Shown in pieces: positions 12,928 to 24,424 of a stretch of 64,000 nucleotides of DNA. Where the stretch lies: assembly GCA_948567375.1 (NCBI GenBank), contig OX419755.1, forward strand, positions 67,584,944 through 67,648,943, written 5' to 3'. The translations under genes were made by a program, and so were the position numbers. The notes under the pieces are model-generated. The model did no database searches and was not told the origin of the DNA. It saw nothing but the letters and a program-made list of their open reading frames with translations. Numbering within the stretch: the stretch's first letter is position 1; each line of letters opens with the position of its first letter. The DNA comes from Lunularia cruciata (taxonomy: Eukaryota > Streptophyta > Marchantiopsida > Lunulariales > Lunulariaceae).

Positions 12928-13341
12928 TATAACAATATGGAGTTTAGTGACATAATTAGTAAGGCTAACAAAGTAGAGAATAAGCCAAATTAGCCTAGAA
13001 TATTTAGAAGCATCTAAGAAGCTTCTTGGAAAGCTTCCCAACTAGTTAACTTGCACCCCAAGTAGGTAGCTTCTAGAAGGAAGCTTCTAACTAGCTTAGC
13101 TTGCACGCCAAGTAGGTGGCTTCTAGAAGTAAGCTTCTTGAGAAGCTTCCTAATTAACTTGGCTTGCTCTCTAAGAAAGCGGCTCAAGGAAGCTTCTTGA
13201 GAAGCTTCTCAAGGGCTTTGTATGCTACCTATAAATACCAAAGCCAAAGCTCATGGTAGGCATTTGGAGTTTTCTCTCATTCAAGTATCCCAATATGAGT
13301 TTCCATTCTCCTATTTCTCTCCTTGGTCTTGGTCTTTTACA
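12928..13341 (+). repeat. Chromo-1 3' LTR
   Basis: 414 bp, starting TATAACAATATGG (decayed TG) after a G-rich tract and ending GGTCTTTTACA. It is homologous to the 5' LTRs at 32105-32528 and 36745-37132 (both minus). It contains dense GAAGCTTC/TTCTAGAA palindromes followed by a TATA box (CTATAAATA, 13229-13237). The 5 bp just outside (CCTAT, 13342-13346) are the inverse of ATAGG beside the other half of this element. Confidence 0.88.
12990..13237 (+). promoter_or_regulatory. Heat-shock-element cluster and TATA box in Chromo-1 LTR
   Basis: Multiple nGAAnnTTCn modules: TTCTAGAA at 13071-13078 and 13121-13128, GAAGCTTC at 13189-13196 and 13201-13208, and others. They lie immediately upstream of CTATAAATA (13229-13237). 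Spacing within dimers is canonical for HSF binding; some dimers here are 4 bp apart, not 2. Heat inducibility is an inference. Confidence 0.55.
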
Positions 13342-14356
13342 CCTATGTTGAGCAATCAAGTTCTCAAAGGCCATCAATATCACTCTCCAAAAGATCTCTG
13401 CCCATTGAGAATATGTGCTCATCCATATATCTGGATCATCCAAGTCCAAAGCTACAATAACATCTCAATGAATGGTTGTAGGTAAATCTGGATCTCATCC
13501 ATAGAGTAGAAAGTAAGGAGAGAAGGATGCTGAGAAGGCTTGCAAGCTGAACTAATAGCCCATGGCTAACCAATGTAACTAGAGATCCTAATCTCCCAAG
13601 TGGCCTCTCTGCAAACCATAATTTTGCAATTCTCTCTTCATTGTTTGAACCACTCTCTTTGCTAAGCCATCTACCTAAGGGTAATCTCGAGAGGTAGTAA
13701 GATGATCAATCAAAGCCTTGTCACACAAGACCTGAAACTCCCCCAAGAACTCTATACCTTGATCAGTCAAAACCTTAGCTGGTGCACCAAAATGACTGAG
13801 AATCCGGTCCAAAGAATGAGTAAGTTGTTGCTTCACTAGAATTGTCAAGAAGTGCCACAAACTCAATCCACTTGGAGAAGTGCTCCACCATCACCAAAAC
13901 ATATCAATGATGTCTAACAATCAATGATAAAGGTCCAACAAAGTCCAAACTCCAATAGTAACCCAACCTATGATAGGAAATGGGTGTTACTGTGGCATAG
14001 GAGCATTGAATGATGGTCTAACTTGGTCACAAACCACATATATGGCAACAAACTGTTGTACATTGGTCTGCATATGCCACCAATAATGACTCTAGAGTAA
14101 GCTATATGTATTGCTTTACTCCAAAATTTCCTAGCTCCTCATGAGCATGATAGACCAACTGTGGTCTTTGAGATGGAAGTAGTACTACTCTCACTTTACT
14201 ATCCTCTGATACACAAAAAAGGCGTTTGCACTCCAATCTGAACCATTTGGCTTGCTGGAGAACACGGTCTCTCTCATTGGCTCCAACAGTGCCACCCATA
14301 ACACTAGTGTGAAGATAGTCCATCACTAAGACATCATCATGAATGTTCTGTTGGAC
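13342..14356 (-). pseudogene. Phd-2 integrase fragment
   Basis: Minus-strand integrase. The H2C2 finger region (LVYHAHEELGNFGVKQYI, up to 14356) is followed by the core (LTDQGIEFLGEF, 13675-13866) and the trailing region down to 13342, where the Chromo-1 LTR begins. The Giant LTR begins at 14357, so Giant inserted into this integrase. The continuation (linker and PHD finger) is at 32529 on the other strand. Confidence 0.78.
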
Positions 14357-15188
14357 TGTGACAACTCGGCAAATATCACTTTTGCGGTAATCAGGTAAGT
14401 AAAGTTTGTTCCCGCAGAGATACGAGTCAAAAATGTCCAAATACAAAGTCAAACAGTAACATGTAGTTCTTCTTGGTTGCATCTTTAATCTCTCAGGTAG
14501 AAACCACACCTTGAAGAGAGTAACAAGCACTGATTTGCAGTCTTGTCACAAAATTCACACTTCTTAATCACAACTTCATCAAATCTTTCCAAACAATCTT
14601 GATTGTGATGATTCAGGCTCTCCCAAAAATGGCACTTCACTGCAAAATGACTTTGCCTCAGAATTGTGTTCCATCCCTCCATTGAAGGCACAACTTCCTC
14701 AATCAAAATTGCTTCATATCAACCTCGCACTGCACTCACAAATGCAGAATACTACCAACACTACAATTCCTCTCAGATCTGTCAAGGCATTGCTTCGATT
14801 GCACTTCACTCAAGATCAAACACATAGAATGAAGATCAAGGTTGCGGAATCCAACATCCAACAAGCACACTGACTTGCACTTCAAATTTCTCCAAACACT
14901 CACAAACACAATTACAAAGTTGATACTCGGAATCAAGCTCAAGCAACGAGCACTACTACACAACACTTTGCTTTATCTATTCTCAGAATTATGAGCACTA
15001 AACAACATGAGCTACTGCTATGCTGGGTAAACCAAGAAAGCTACCTAAAGGTCCTAAGGACACTTCTTTGGGCCTAAGGTACCACCCCCGCGGCTTGGCA
15101 GCTGGGTGTGTTGAAGGTCATTCCGAACTTTGCTACAATATTGTTTTTAGGAAAAGCGAATGAAGGCCGTAGGGATACTGCGAATGGC

Positions 15189-15199
15189 ACTCTTAAATA
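15189..15199 (-). promoter_or_regulatory. TATA box of Giant LTR
   Basis: CTATTTAAGAG on the minus strand. It is conserved in the LTR copies at about 25095 and 28348 and in the 5.6-7.1 kb relic, and lies about 830 bp before the LTR end. The roughly 160-bp LTR-specific insertion lies just downstream. Confidence 0.5.
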
Positions 15200-15315
15200 G
15201 TGAACAAATCGACAGTTCTAACAACTATACCGTTCCACAACAACTTTTCTAACCTGCAGATCCGAAATCACAATGCACCTCTTCATATCTGCCTCTTCAA
15301 ATCTCAAAATTATTA

Positions 15316-17896
15316 CTAATGCAATCTGATGTCTACTTCTTCCTCGGTTTTCAAACCCAAACCCGAAGTAACTTTACTTCCTACTACTCTATCCTCGGGT
15401 TTCATATCTCCTACTTCTTCTACCAATTCCAGCAATTCTCTTTCCTGATCTGAAATTGCACTAGTGGGTAACCCTTCTAAATCTTTATCTCTCGACCTAC
15501 TCTTCTCTAATGTCTCCATCACTAACTCCGAAGACATCTGCACTCCTATGTTATCTACTTTGGGTTTGGCTCTAACATCCTTCCGAAGTTTTTCTATCTC
15601 TATTTTCACTAAATCTAATCTAATCGCAATATTGTCTTCTACTTCTAAGATCTTCTTGTCTACACGAGTTCTTAAACTAATCAACAAGGCATTCAAATCA
15701 GTGTCTTTTGCCTGTCTTCACCTCATCTCTTGCACCAACAATTTCAACTCGTTGCAGCCTCGTCTCTTCAATTTGAATGCTGGCCTCTGTACTCAACATC
15801 GCATTTATCCTGAGGACTATCTCCTTCAACGGCTCCAATCTCATTTTTTTTTCTTGTTTGCAATCTGCGAGCCAATCCTCCCTATACATGGCCAATTCCG
15901 CCTTGAACTCGGCTTTCACCGTCTCCTTCTCCTTCTCCTTCTCCTTCTGTACAACCTTCTCCTCCTGATTACAAAGTAACTCTCATAATCTCTCTTCTTC
16001 CCTATATTGTGCTGCCAACTTTCTTTGCCAGAGTTGCTTCTTCTCCTCTAGGCTCTCCATCACCCTATTGAGCTCGTGATCCTTTGCTGCTACTCTTGCC
16101 ATAGCATGGATAACTTCTACTCTTGAATCAGCAAACTGTTGCTTCAAGATTTCATATTCAGCTACGTGTCTCTCCCTTGTTATGTCACTCTTCTTAACAA
16201 GATCTTCTCGATAACTCACTTCTCTCTTTAGGTCTTCAATTACCTGAGTTGTCATTATTGCCTCCACTCGTAGTACTTCCCTTTCCTCCTCACCTCGGGT
16301 TATACTCTTCTTTAACTCCGAGTTCTCTTCTTCTCATCTTGATAACACTTGCAAGACAGTCTTCACCTCTGGACAAGTCGACTGCATCTCCTTCTTCTTG
16401 TACTATAACTTCACTAGCAATGGACACACAACCTCCGTCAAATACTCCACCCCATCGCTTGCTACTACTTCTCCTTGCGTAGCAACTTCTCTTTGTACTT
16501 AGTGTTCATCTGATACTCGCCTTCTTCTCTGAAGTCTTCATATCAGAATGGACGCCTTGCTCCCCAAGCTTTCATTCGCTTCTTCTTTCACATTACTCGG
16601 ACCTGCATCGTACTTTGCCTTACGTCTCGAGTGGACTCCCTTCTGAACTGCAATCTTCTCTTCTGCCTTGGGTACTTCATCTTCCAACTTTGTGTTGTCG
16701 TTGGCCCTTGATCTCTACCTGCATTTCTTCTTCTTCCTCTATAGCAGCTGGCGCCGATGTCATTTCTCCACCCTCATTGTTGTCGCTACTTGTATCTCCA
16801 CTCTGCAGTGTTAGCTCGGGCTCCTCCTCATGTTCCGAGTCTTTGGTCTTGGGCTCGGCGTCACCTTCCGAGTCTTCATCTTCCGACTCCATCACCACCA
16901 TGCCTCACCTTGGGTTTCCTCTCCTGGTCTTCCAAGGTTTTGTCATGTCTTCAGCTTTGCCATGCCAACTTTTCTTCTTCAATTTTGGAGTACTCACTTT
17001 GATCTCCACATTCTTCCCCGTCTTCTTGTAGTACTCGTCGGTGCTTCTGATTTGCAAGATGTACTGCTGCTCCTCTACATCGACCTTCCTTCTCAAATTG
17101 GGATGGAAATGCGACACCATCCAAGTCACTCCACCAAGTTCAGCAAATTCAACCCGAGGTAGAAATGAGCTACAAACGGCACGATGTAGTGTGGAGGCGA
17201 TTTATCCCGCAGATTCCACACCATTTGTTGTGTACTCCCATGGAAACACCTTGCCCAATTGATCGGTTCTCCTGCAAACAATTTGTGAAAGAACACCGCT
17301 TGGTGTTTCATCACATAAGTTGTTCTCTCTGGCTTCAAGATTGCCATCAGAGCACTCACAATTCTTCTCTTGATAAGATCTTTGTAGCTCTTGACTTTGT
17401 ACCCATTCTTTGTCCGCTTTGACGAGAATGCATCTCTCACCTCTTGGGTTTCTTGGGCTATCTCTCCCTTCCCCAAGAACGTGGCCCCCTGCTCCAAGCC
17501 TGCTTCCTTCCCGAGTACTAATCTCCAATCTGACTCTGTCCAGCGAGCCGGATTTCCTCTGTTCCCTTCTTCCTCGGGTCCATCAAGACACTTGCTCTTG
17601 ATGATCTCTTTCATGAAACCTGGAAAACTCACATTCCAGTTCCACGCCAAGAAGGTGATCCAAAGTCAGCTAAAGACTTCAATCCTTGCGATCACATCTA
17701 ACCTCCGAATCACATGATTTCTCACTACGAATTTGGAGTTCTTCTTTCCTCCTCCCATCTCTCCTGCTTTCTCACTGTCTCTCGGTTTCACTCTTGCAAC
17801 TTCTCCCTTACACACTAATGCATTTCCAACTCTATTTCCCTTCCCATGATCACCTACAAGACGACTTCTCAACGGCAAAGGAAAATTACTCGACAT
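15316..17896 (-). pseudogene. LTR-borne ORF: putative plant-transposon-protein domain plus charged coiled coil
   Basis: A decayed ORF lying entirely inside the Giant LTR, in the sense direction. It starts with ATG at 17896 (MSSNFPLPLRSRLV). One in-frame TGA (17666-17668) precedes the 17650-17126 stretch, which has FFHKLFAGEPINWARCF and YIVPFVAHFYLGL motifs. These resemble the helical 'putative plant transposon protein' domain of angiosperm Athila/Tat-related elements (family recalled, not searched). A frameshift near 17130 leads to WMVSHFHPNLRRK, then an acidic block (ESEDEDSEGDAEPK), then coiled-coil-like segments (16267-15983, 15919-15698, 15696-15316). About 860 codons in total. Function unknown. 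Confidence 0.6.
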
Positions 17897-18313
17897 TGCA
17901 TTATTGCGAGTTCAATTTTTATAGAGTTGCGCTTTCTTTATCTTTCTTCACTTTGAGTTTCTACCAAGAAATCACACCTCCTGCATGCACCTATCACTGT
18001 CAATCATACTTTGCGCGTATGGGCCGCCGGTTTTTGAATGGTCCCTTCTTGAATTTCTTGCCCCAACGAAAGGTTGTTAGACTGACTTCACCTCGGGTTG
18101 AGCTCCCCCCAATACAAAGACTCCTTACTTCGGGTTGTGTGCTGACAGGGCATTTTTGAGTACTTTGCCTTCTGACCCAAAGTCACTTTACTTTGGGTTT
18201 CATCCCAAAGACTCTTTTCTTTGCCTTCTTTGGCCATACAAGCGCAATCCAACTTCTTTATACACTTCTTCTTCTCTATTTTGAAAAAAAAAACAAAAAC
18301 TGTGTGCACCACA

Positions 18314-18329
18314 TACCCCCTCCCTCAAA
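18314..18329 (-). other. Giant polypurine tract
   Basis: The minus strand reads TTTGAGGGAGGGGGTA immediately before the LTR start TGTGGTGC. Position and composition are classic, and fix the 5' border of the 3' LTR. Confidence 0.85.
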
Positions 18330-18417
18330 TGTGAGCGTCCCCGCAAACATAGACCTCGGGTGTCTTAGAGACTTCTGAGTCTATGGTCCAATATCTCTGA
18401 ACTCTCCACCCGTTTAC

Positions 18418-21400
18418 TCAAGTGGCAAAAGGATTACCTTCCAAGTCTACAAGCTGCATGGACCCATTTTCATAAAGATGAAGAACTCGATAGGGACCCA
18501 TCCATCTCCAATGCAACTTGCTTGGAAAAAATATTTGGCAATTGTCATATAACAAAACCAAATCTCCTTCACGTACAGCTACAAGCTTGATTCTCTTATT
18601 GTGCTTGACTTTCCTCTGTGCTTGTACTTCTTTTGTGGTTTGCATTGCATCGTCTCTTTTCTCTTCTAACCACATCAGTTGATGAATCCAAAGATCTTGA
18701 CTTTCTTCTTCCGACAATCGTTCTTTGCAAAGAATCTGATATGTCGGTACTTCAAATTCAACTGGCAGTATGGGATGCAAGCCATATGTCAAGAAGTATG
18801 GAGTTTATTTGGTTGTAATCTTTTTTGTTGTTTGATATGCCCACAATGCGGCTGGTAATTTCATATCCCAATCATATGCATAATTGACAGTCACCTTATT
18901 CAAAATTTTGCAAAGTAACTCATTTGCTTTTTCCGTTAAGCCATTTGCTTTTGGGTTATAAGGAGTCATCTTCCGATGTTTAATCTGAAAGTACTTGGTT
19001 AACACCTCCATTACAGAGTTCAAAAAATGTGTTCCTTGGTCATTGACCACTTCCAGAGGACACCCATATCGGGAGATGATGTTTCAAATGAAAAATTCCG
19101 CCATAGTTTCAGCATCATCTTTGCGAGTTGCTTCAGCTTCAATCATCTTGGTAGCATAGTCAGTGCAAACCAAAATGTACCGCTTTCTTGTGACTCGGGT
19201 CACTGGTTGAATGGGACCCACAAAATCAATCCCCCATTTCTCAAATGGGGCCAAAGGCAAAATTGGTCTCAAAGGCCATTGAGAAGTTGCCGTCGGCTGC
19301 CCCGTTCTCTGACAAGCATCATAGCTTTGGATATGAGCATGCACGTCTTTGTACATTGTAGGCCACCAATACCCTACCGAAAGAATTTTCTTTACAGTAT
19401 TCTTCAAAGCATAGTGTCCTCCTGATGCTTTGGAGTGTAAAGATTCAATCACTCCTCCTACTTTGTATGACTCCAAGCATTGCCAAAGTACTTCATCTTT
19501 GCCCATCTTAAATAAAATGTTGTGTTTAAGCTGGTACGGCCCCATTTTCCTAAGAAAGACTGCCCTCTACTCCGGATCTATCCCTTCAGGACAATGGAGA
19601 GTATGCAGATAATGATATTTGGCTATATACCTTGTACTTCGCATTGCTGACAATTGATACAACTCTTCATCTAGGAACTGATCGTCAATTTCCCACTCCT
19701 GGTCTTGAGTTTCTAACCTGGATAGGAAGTCCGCATTTGAATGCAAAGCTCCCTTCCTTACTTGTACAGTATATGTGAATTCTTGTAACAACAAGATCCA
19801 TCTTGCAATTTGCCCGGATAAATCTGCCTTCTTGACCAAATGTTGCAATGCATAATGGTCAACATAGAAGAAAAACTTGCACCCCAACAGATAATGGCAA
19901 AATTTCTTGCAAGCATACACCATTCCGAGTGCTTCTCTTTTAATTGTCGAATAGTTCTTTTCAGAAACTGAAAGTTGGCGGCTGGCATAATACACTGGGT
20001 AGTCCTTCTTCTTTTTGTCCTTCTGACTTAAGATGACTCTGATGGCCATGGACAAAGTGTCCACATATACATGAAAAGGGACGTCCCAGTTTGGGGCCCT
20101 CATAACTAGTGCTTCAACCAGCTTCTTCTTCAACACTTGGAAAGCTTCTTCTTGATTTGCTTTCCACAGATAGTCTTTGGATTTCTTCAGAAGCTTGGTA
20201 AGTGGTGCAGCAAGCATTGCATAATTTGACACGAAGCATCTGTAGTATCCAACATGTCCCAAGAAGGCTCTCAGCTCCCAGATGTTCTTTGGTGATTCCA
20301 AAGCTTTGATTATCTTAACCTTCTCGACATCGACTTCAATACCTCGGCTTGACACCTGATGCCCTAGAAGAATTCCCTCCTTCATTGTGAAGAAGCATTT
20401 CTCTGGGTGTAATGACAAGCCGGCAAAATGACACCTTTCAAACATTTGGCGAAGGTAATCTAAATGTACATCTCTTTGCCCGAACACACAAAAATCATCA
20501 ATGAAAACTTCCACAAATTTTTGTAGGAAATCTTTGAAGATTGAATTCATCATCCGCTGGAAAGTAGCGGGAGCATTACACAACCCAAAGGGCATTTGAT
20601 TGTAAGCAAAAGTGCTCCAATCGGTTGTGAATGTGGTTTTATCCTTGTCCTCTTCTCAAATGGATACTTGATTATACTCGGAAAATCCATTGAGAAAGCT
20701 ATAACAAGGATGACCAACTACCTGATCTAAAATTGTATTGGTAAAAGGCAAGGGATGATGATCTTTCCTTGTGACTACATTCAACTTTCGGAAGTCTTGG
20801 CACACTTGGATCTTCCTTGTTTTCTTCTTTGGGACAATGACAATGGGAGAAACCCATTCACTGCTTAAGATAGGGAAGATGATTCTGGCTCCTAAGTACT
20901 TATTGATTTCATCTTTCACCAAAAGTGAGTACTTCGGGTTCAGGCGGTATTGTTGTTGCTGAACCGGAACTGCACCTTCAACCAAATCAATCCGGTGTTC
21001 TCCGAATTCTCATGGATCAATACCCGGCATTTGATCAATAGACCAGGCAAATACATCCTGGAATTCTATGAACAGGGCAGTGTATCCTGCTAACTCCTCC
21101 AAAGTGACTGTCTTTGAGATTTTCAAAATTTTCCTTCAGTCAATAAAACATCTTGACAGTCATCGGGGTTGATGACTCCTTCAACATGGCTAACTCGGCT
21201 TAACCCAAGGTGAGCTGCCATCAAACCCCCTTCCTCCAAGTCAGGTTCACCCAAGGCAAGGTCATATGGATCTTCATCTTCGACATCTGCCTCGTAGCAT
21301 TCCAAATAGTTAACTTGGACTTTGTCTTTGGATTCATCTGAGGACAAAGACGATGAGTCTTTGGATTCATCCTCCTCATCCGACAAACTTGTTTCCCTGA

Positions 21401-22203
21401 GGTGGGGAACCTTCGTCCAACTCACAGTCACCAGCTTCTGATCTTTGGACGAAATGTCCTTGAATCTTAACTTTTGCTGATGCCAATCCACCACAACTTG
21501 GGCACTGTACAACCAGGGTCTTCCGATCAACAGAAGGGTAACCAGTCTTTGTCATTGGTCGCAACACAATGTAGTTCAACTTGAAGGGAACCCCTCCAAT
21601 GATCGTGGTTATGTTTGATAGCATGCCCAAAGGCCGTCTCCTGGTTTGGTCTGCAAACTTCAACACTCGGAGTGTTGGTTCAAATGTATGATACCTAAGT
21701 TGATTTGCAGTATCTTTGGTCATGACATTCACACTGGACCCCGAATCAATGGGTATCAATGTGATCATGCACCCTGCAATCTCTACGTCAACCTTGGGAG
21801 ATCCCAAATCTTCAATATGATAGATAGCAGGCAGGTCCTTCTTTGACATCGACCTCACCTTCTTGAGTGCTGAATTTAGCTGCTTCTTGTACAGCTTGTT
21901 ATCTTCCCACAATTGCTTGAATGTAACATTGGCATTTGTGGCTGCCAGATCTGCTACAATATCAAATTGGAGTACTCCTCCCAATTTGACCATCTTCGCC
22001 TTTGGCTTTGGGTTCAAAGTCTCTCCATGTTCCCTCTTGACTTCGGGACGCTTCAAAATGGTAACAGGCTTGCTAATGGCCTTAACCCAAGTTCCTTGGG
22101 TTGGCCCACCTTGGCTCGGATCAGACCCTTTACTTTGGATCGGATGTCCGCCAGAAAAACTTGAGACTTTGTCTTTGTCTCCTCTTCCAAACTCAGTTCC
22201 CAA
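18418..22203 (-). pseudogene. Giant protease-RT-RNase H-integrase
   Basis: Pol of the Giant element. The protease at 22203-21376 has PIDSGSSVNVM (DSG active site). A one-base frame change covers 21530-21123. RT runs from 20985 (EWVSPIVIVPKKKTRK), breaks near 20650, and continues at 20595 with VFIDDFCVFG. RNase H follows, then the integrase H2C2 finger (HSKASGGHYALK...CQ, 19545-19084) with core residues in CTDYATKM, NDQGTHFL and NGLTEKANE. A GPY-like C-terminus (WMGPYRVLHL) ends at 18418. Most of Pol shares one frame, broken by few stops, so decay is moderate. It has no chromodomain. Confidence 0.9.
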
Positions 22204-24278
22204 ATCTTGAGTAGTGCCTCCTTTAGTTCTTTTTGCAAGGCTTTAGCTTTGGCTTTTGTGAGGATCTTTTCCTCCTTGGCAGAAAGAATTGCCTTTAGGC
22301 ACAGTCTCTTTGCCTTTCTGGAAGACGACAAGGTCGTACTCAGTTCTTCGGGATCACGCTTCTTCTTGCTAGAGCGTGTCTCAACTTTCAAAATTTCAAG
22401 GTCCGGCCATTCTCCTTCCAAGGCCGGACTCCCTTCTTGAGGTCTCTCTTCCTCAAGAGTGATACAATTTACATTAGTATCCCCCTTTGGCTCAATTGCT
22501 ACACGATCAACGGGGGTCTGTACATACTTTACAAGCGGCTTTGGGTTTGGTGGGTGAGGACATTGGTTGCCCGTATGCCCCGATCCTTTACAATTTCTGC
22601 AGAGGAGAACATACCCAATTTGCCTTCTTGGCTCCGGACAGTTTGGAGACCAATGTCCAATCAAGCCACAATTATAACATGCTCCGGGTGCAACATTTTG
22701 AGGGCGATTTTGGTTGCTCATCGATGGTCTTTGTGGAGGAGCATTGGGGTTATACTCCCTTGGTCCAAACCTCGGACCTTGGTACGATGTGCTAGTGTGA
22801 GGCTGTACTTCTTGTGTTTGGTACACAGCCTCTTTGTCCTCGTCTTGGTTCCATCCCGGAACCCAATCAATTTGTTGCACTGAGAATGCATTACGAGTAT
22901 TGCATTCTGTGTTTGCGTGGCCTGATTTGCCACATGCGGTGCACCATACATTTGATCTCCCAAATGTTGGGGCCTTCCTTCTGTCCTTAGCCCCAATCAT
23001 CTGGATCTTGAAATCCAAAAACTCCTTGATGAGAGCATCCAGCTTGGTATCCGCCTTATGTACACTCTTTGTTGGAGGAGTCACTGGTTTCTTACCCCCA
23101 CGTCTTTTGACTCATCTTGGCTTTGATTCTTCTTTGGATTCCAAAGAAGAGCTCAAAGACATGGAGGACTCGTCCAAAGAAGGGGATGTGCTGCACAAAG
23201 CTCTCCTTCTGGGCTTCTTGCCTTTCTTCTCCCAATTTCTCCGGTTGCTGATAGAGTGAGAGTGGGCCGCCTCGTAACAAGCAACATGTTTGAGTACTTT
23301 GTCAAGGGAAGTTACATTCCTCTCCCTTGCAAAGATTCGTATCTCTGGTGAAAGTCCCCCGAGGAACCAGGTAATGGCTTGGGCATCGGAGTAACCCACC
23401 ACCCCCAATTGCTTGGGAACTCAGTTCAATAGTGCCATGAACCGCTCAGAGTTGTCTCTCAACTTCTCCTTCTTGCCTTGGTCTAAATCGTTGAGTGCCG
23501 CAAAGACACTCGTGTCGTAATCAACCTCCCTGAATCGTTCCAGGAAGTTGTTTCTCAAGTCTGCCCAGTCCGCTAGTAAGAACCCCTTCTGGATCACATG
23601 GGTGTACCAGCTCCGAGCTTTCTTTTGGAGCAGACTTGGGAAAATTCTCAGGCAATCCGCCGAGTCATGCTCCTTGTTAGCAAAGGAGATGACTTCGAAT
23701 TCTTCAATGAACTCATTGGGGTCTTCGTCTTCTTTTTTCCCCTTGTACTTTTGATAGGCGTGTCGAGTGACAAGCAATGAAGTCATCATTCAATGCATTG
23801 GGATCGGCTGAGGTAGTGTTGAACTTGACAAAACTGAAGGATTAGCTGGTATTGACGCCGTGTTGTCAGCCCAGGGGTTCCAATTTGTCAAATTCAAGGT
23901 AGGGTCTTCTTTGACAATTTTTGCTATGAGGGTGTCGACTTCAACCCGAGTGGAAGATTTAGGATCAACACCTTTGATTGGTTCTTTGAAATTCCTTCAG
24001 GACAACCAAAGAATCATTCGTAGAAGATGTTGACACTCGTCTTCTATAAGTGTTTGTGCTGTCTTTTCTTGAACAAAGTTCTTCAAGGACACGACTTCCT
24101 TTAAAGCTCTAGGGGAAGTCGGTGTACTAGGCCGCAATGCATATGTTTGGCCACTCAATTCTTTCTTCTTCTTGGGCAAAGAGGGAGATGCAAAGTAGCC
24201 TTGCCAACCGCCTTTGCGTTTCTTGTGGTCAAGTTCCCGTAGGGCTTCTTGCACTTTGTGAAGGAGTTGAAAGTCCAA
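22053..24278 (-). pseudogene. Giant Gag with three zinc knuckles
   Basis: Nucleocapsid/capsid polyprotein. The 23789-23421 part carries the retrotransposon-Gag core (ARSWYTHVIQKG, NNFLERF). The 23084-22053 part carries three CCHC knuckles: CTACGKSGHANTEC, CYNCGLIGHWSPNC and CRNCKGSGHTGNQC. All three fit CX2CX4HX4C. Most gypsy Gags have one or two. Gag ends at 22053, overlapping the protease frame (start 22203) by about 150 bp, with Pol in the -1 frame relative to Gag. That arrangement is compatible with programmed -1 frameshifting or simply with a mutation. Confidence 0.88.
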
Positions 24279-24395
24279 CGCCTCTCATTTGGTTTCATCA
24301 ATAGTGGATGGGATGTTCAGAAGTTTGTCTTCTTCACGCTACAGTGCTTGTCTTGGAGCTCTCTCTTCTTGTTGCTCTCTCAATGCAGACATTCA

Positions 24396-24424
24396 TATTG
24401 CGTTGATACCCAATTTCGAAATCA
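24396..24424 (-). other. Giant primer-binding-site region (tentative)
   Basis: Just inside the 5' LTR the minus strand reads TTGGGTATCAACGC about 10 nt from the LTR edge. It resembles the initiator-Met tRNA complement TGGTATCAGAGC, but imperfectly and offset. Confidence 0.3.

Larger units (their letters stand above)
14357..18313 (-). repeat. Giant 3' LTR, 3957 bp
   Basis: On the minus strand it begins TGTGGTGCAC directly after a GGGAGGGGGTA polypurine tract and ends with GTTGTCACA at 14357. It contains a TATA box near its 3' end (rc of 15189-15199) and a long decayed sense ORF (17896-15316). About 160 bp at roughly 15011-15175 are absent from the 5' LTR copy and from both short-form LTRs. 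The five bases outside (TGGAC, 14352-14356) cannot be checked as a duplication because the other end is lost. Confidence 0.85.

Noticed and set aside
12975-13215. Dense AAGCTT palindromes read as a possible CRISPR-like or hairpin array
   Set aside because: Spacing is irregular, the context is an LTR, and the same units recur in two other LTRs; heat-shock modules explain them better.
14352-14356. TGGAC beside the Giant 3' LTR as a target duplication
   Set aside because: The same pentamer flanks the solo LTR, but the other end of Giant is lost, so it cannot be verified and may be coincidence.
16615-17717. Several long plus-strand ORFs opposite the Giant LTR
   Set aside because: Ser/Leu/Pro-rich shadows of the minus-strand LTR ORF, which has the recognisable domain and acidic/coiled-coil composition.
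22207-23259. Plus-strand ORFs of 77-148 aa opposite Giant Gag
   Set aside because: Antisense shadows of the zinc-knuckle Gag.
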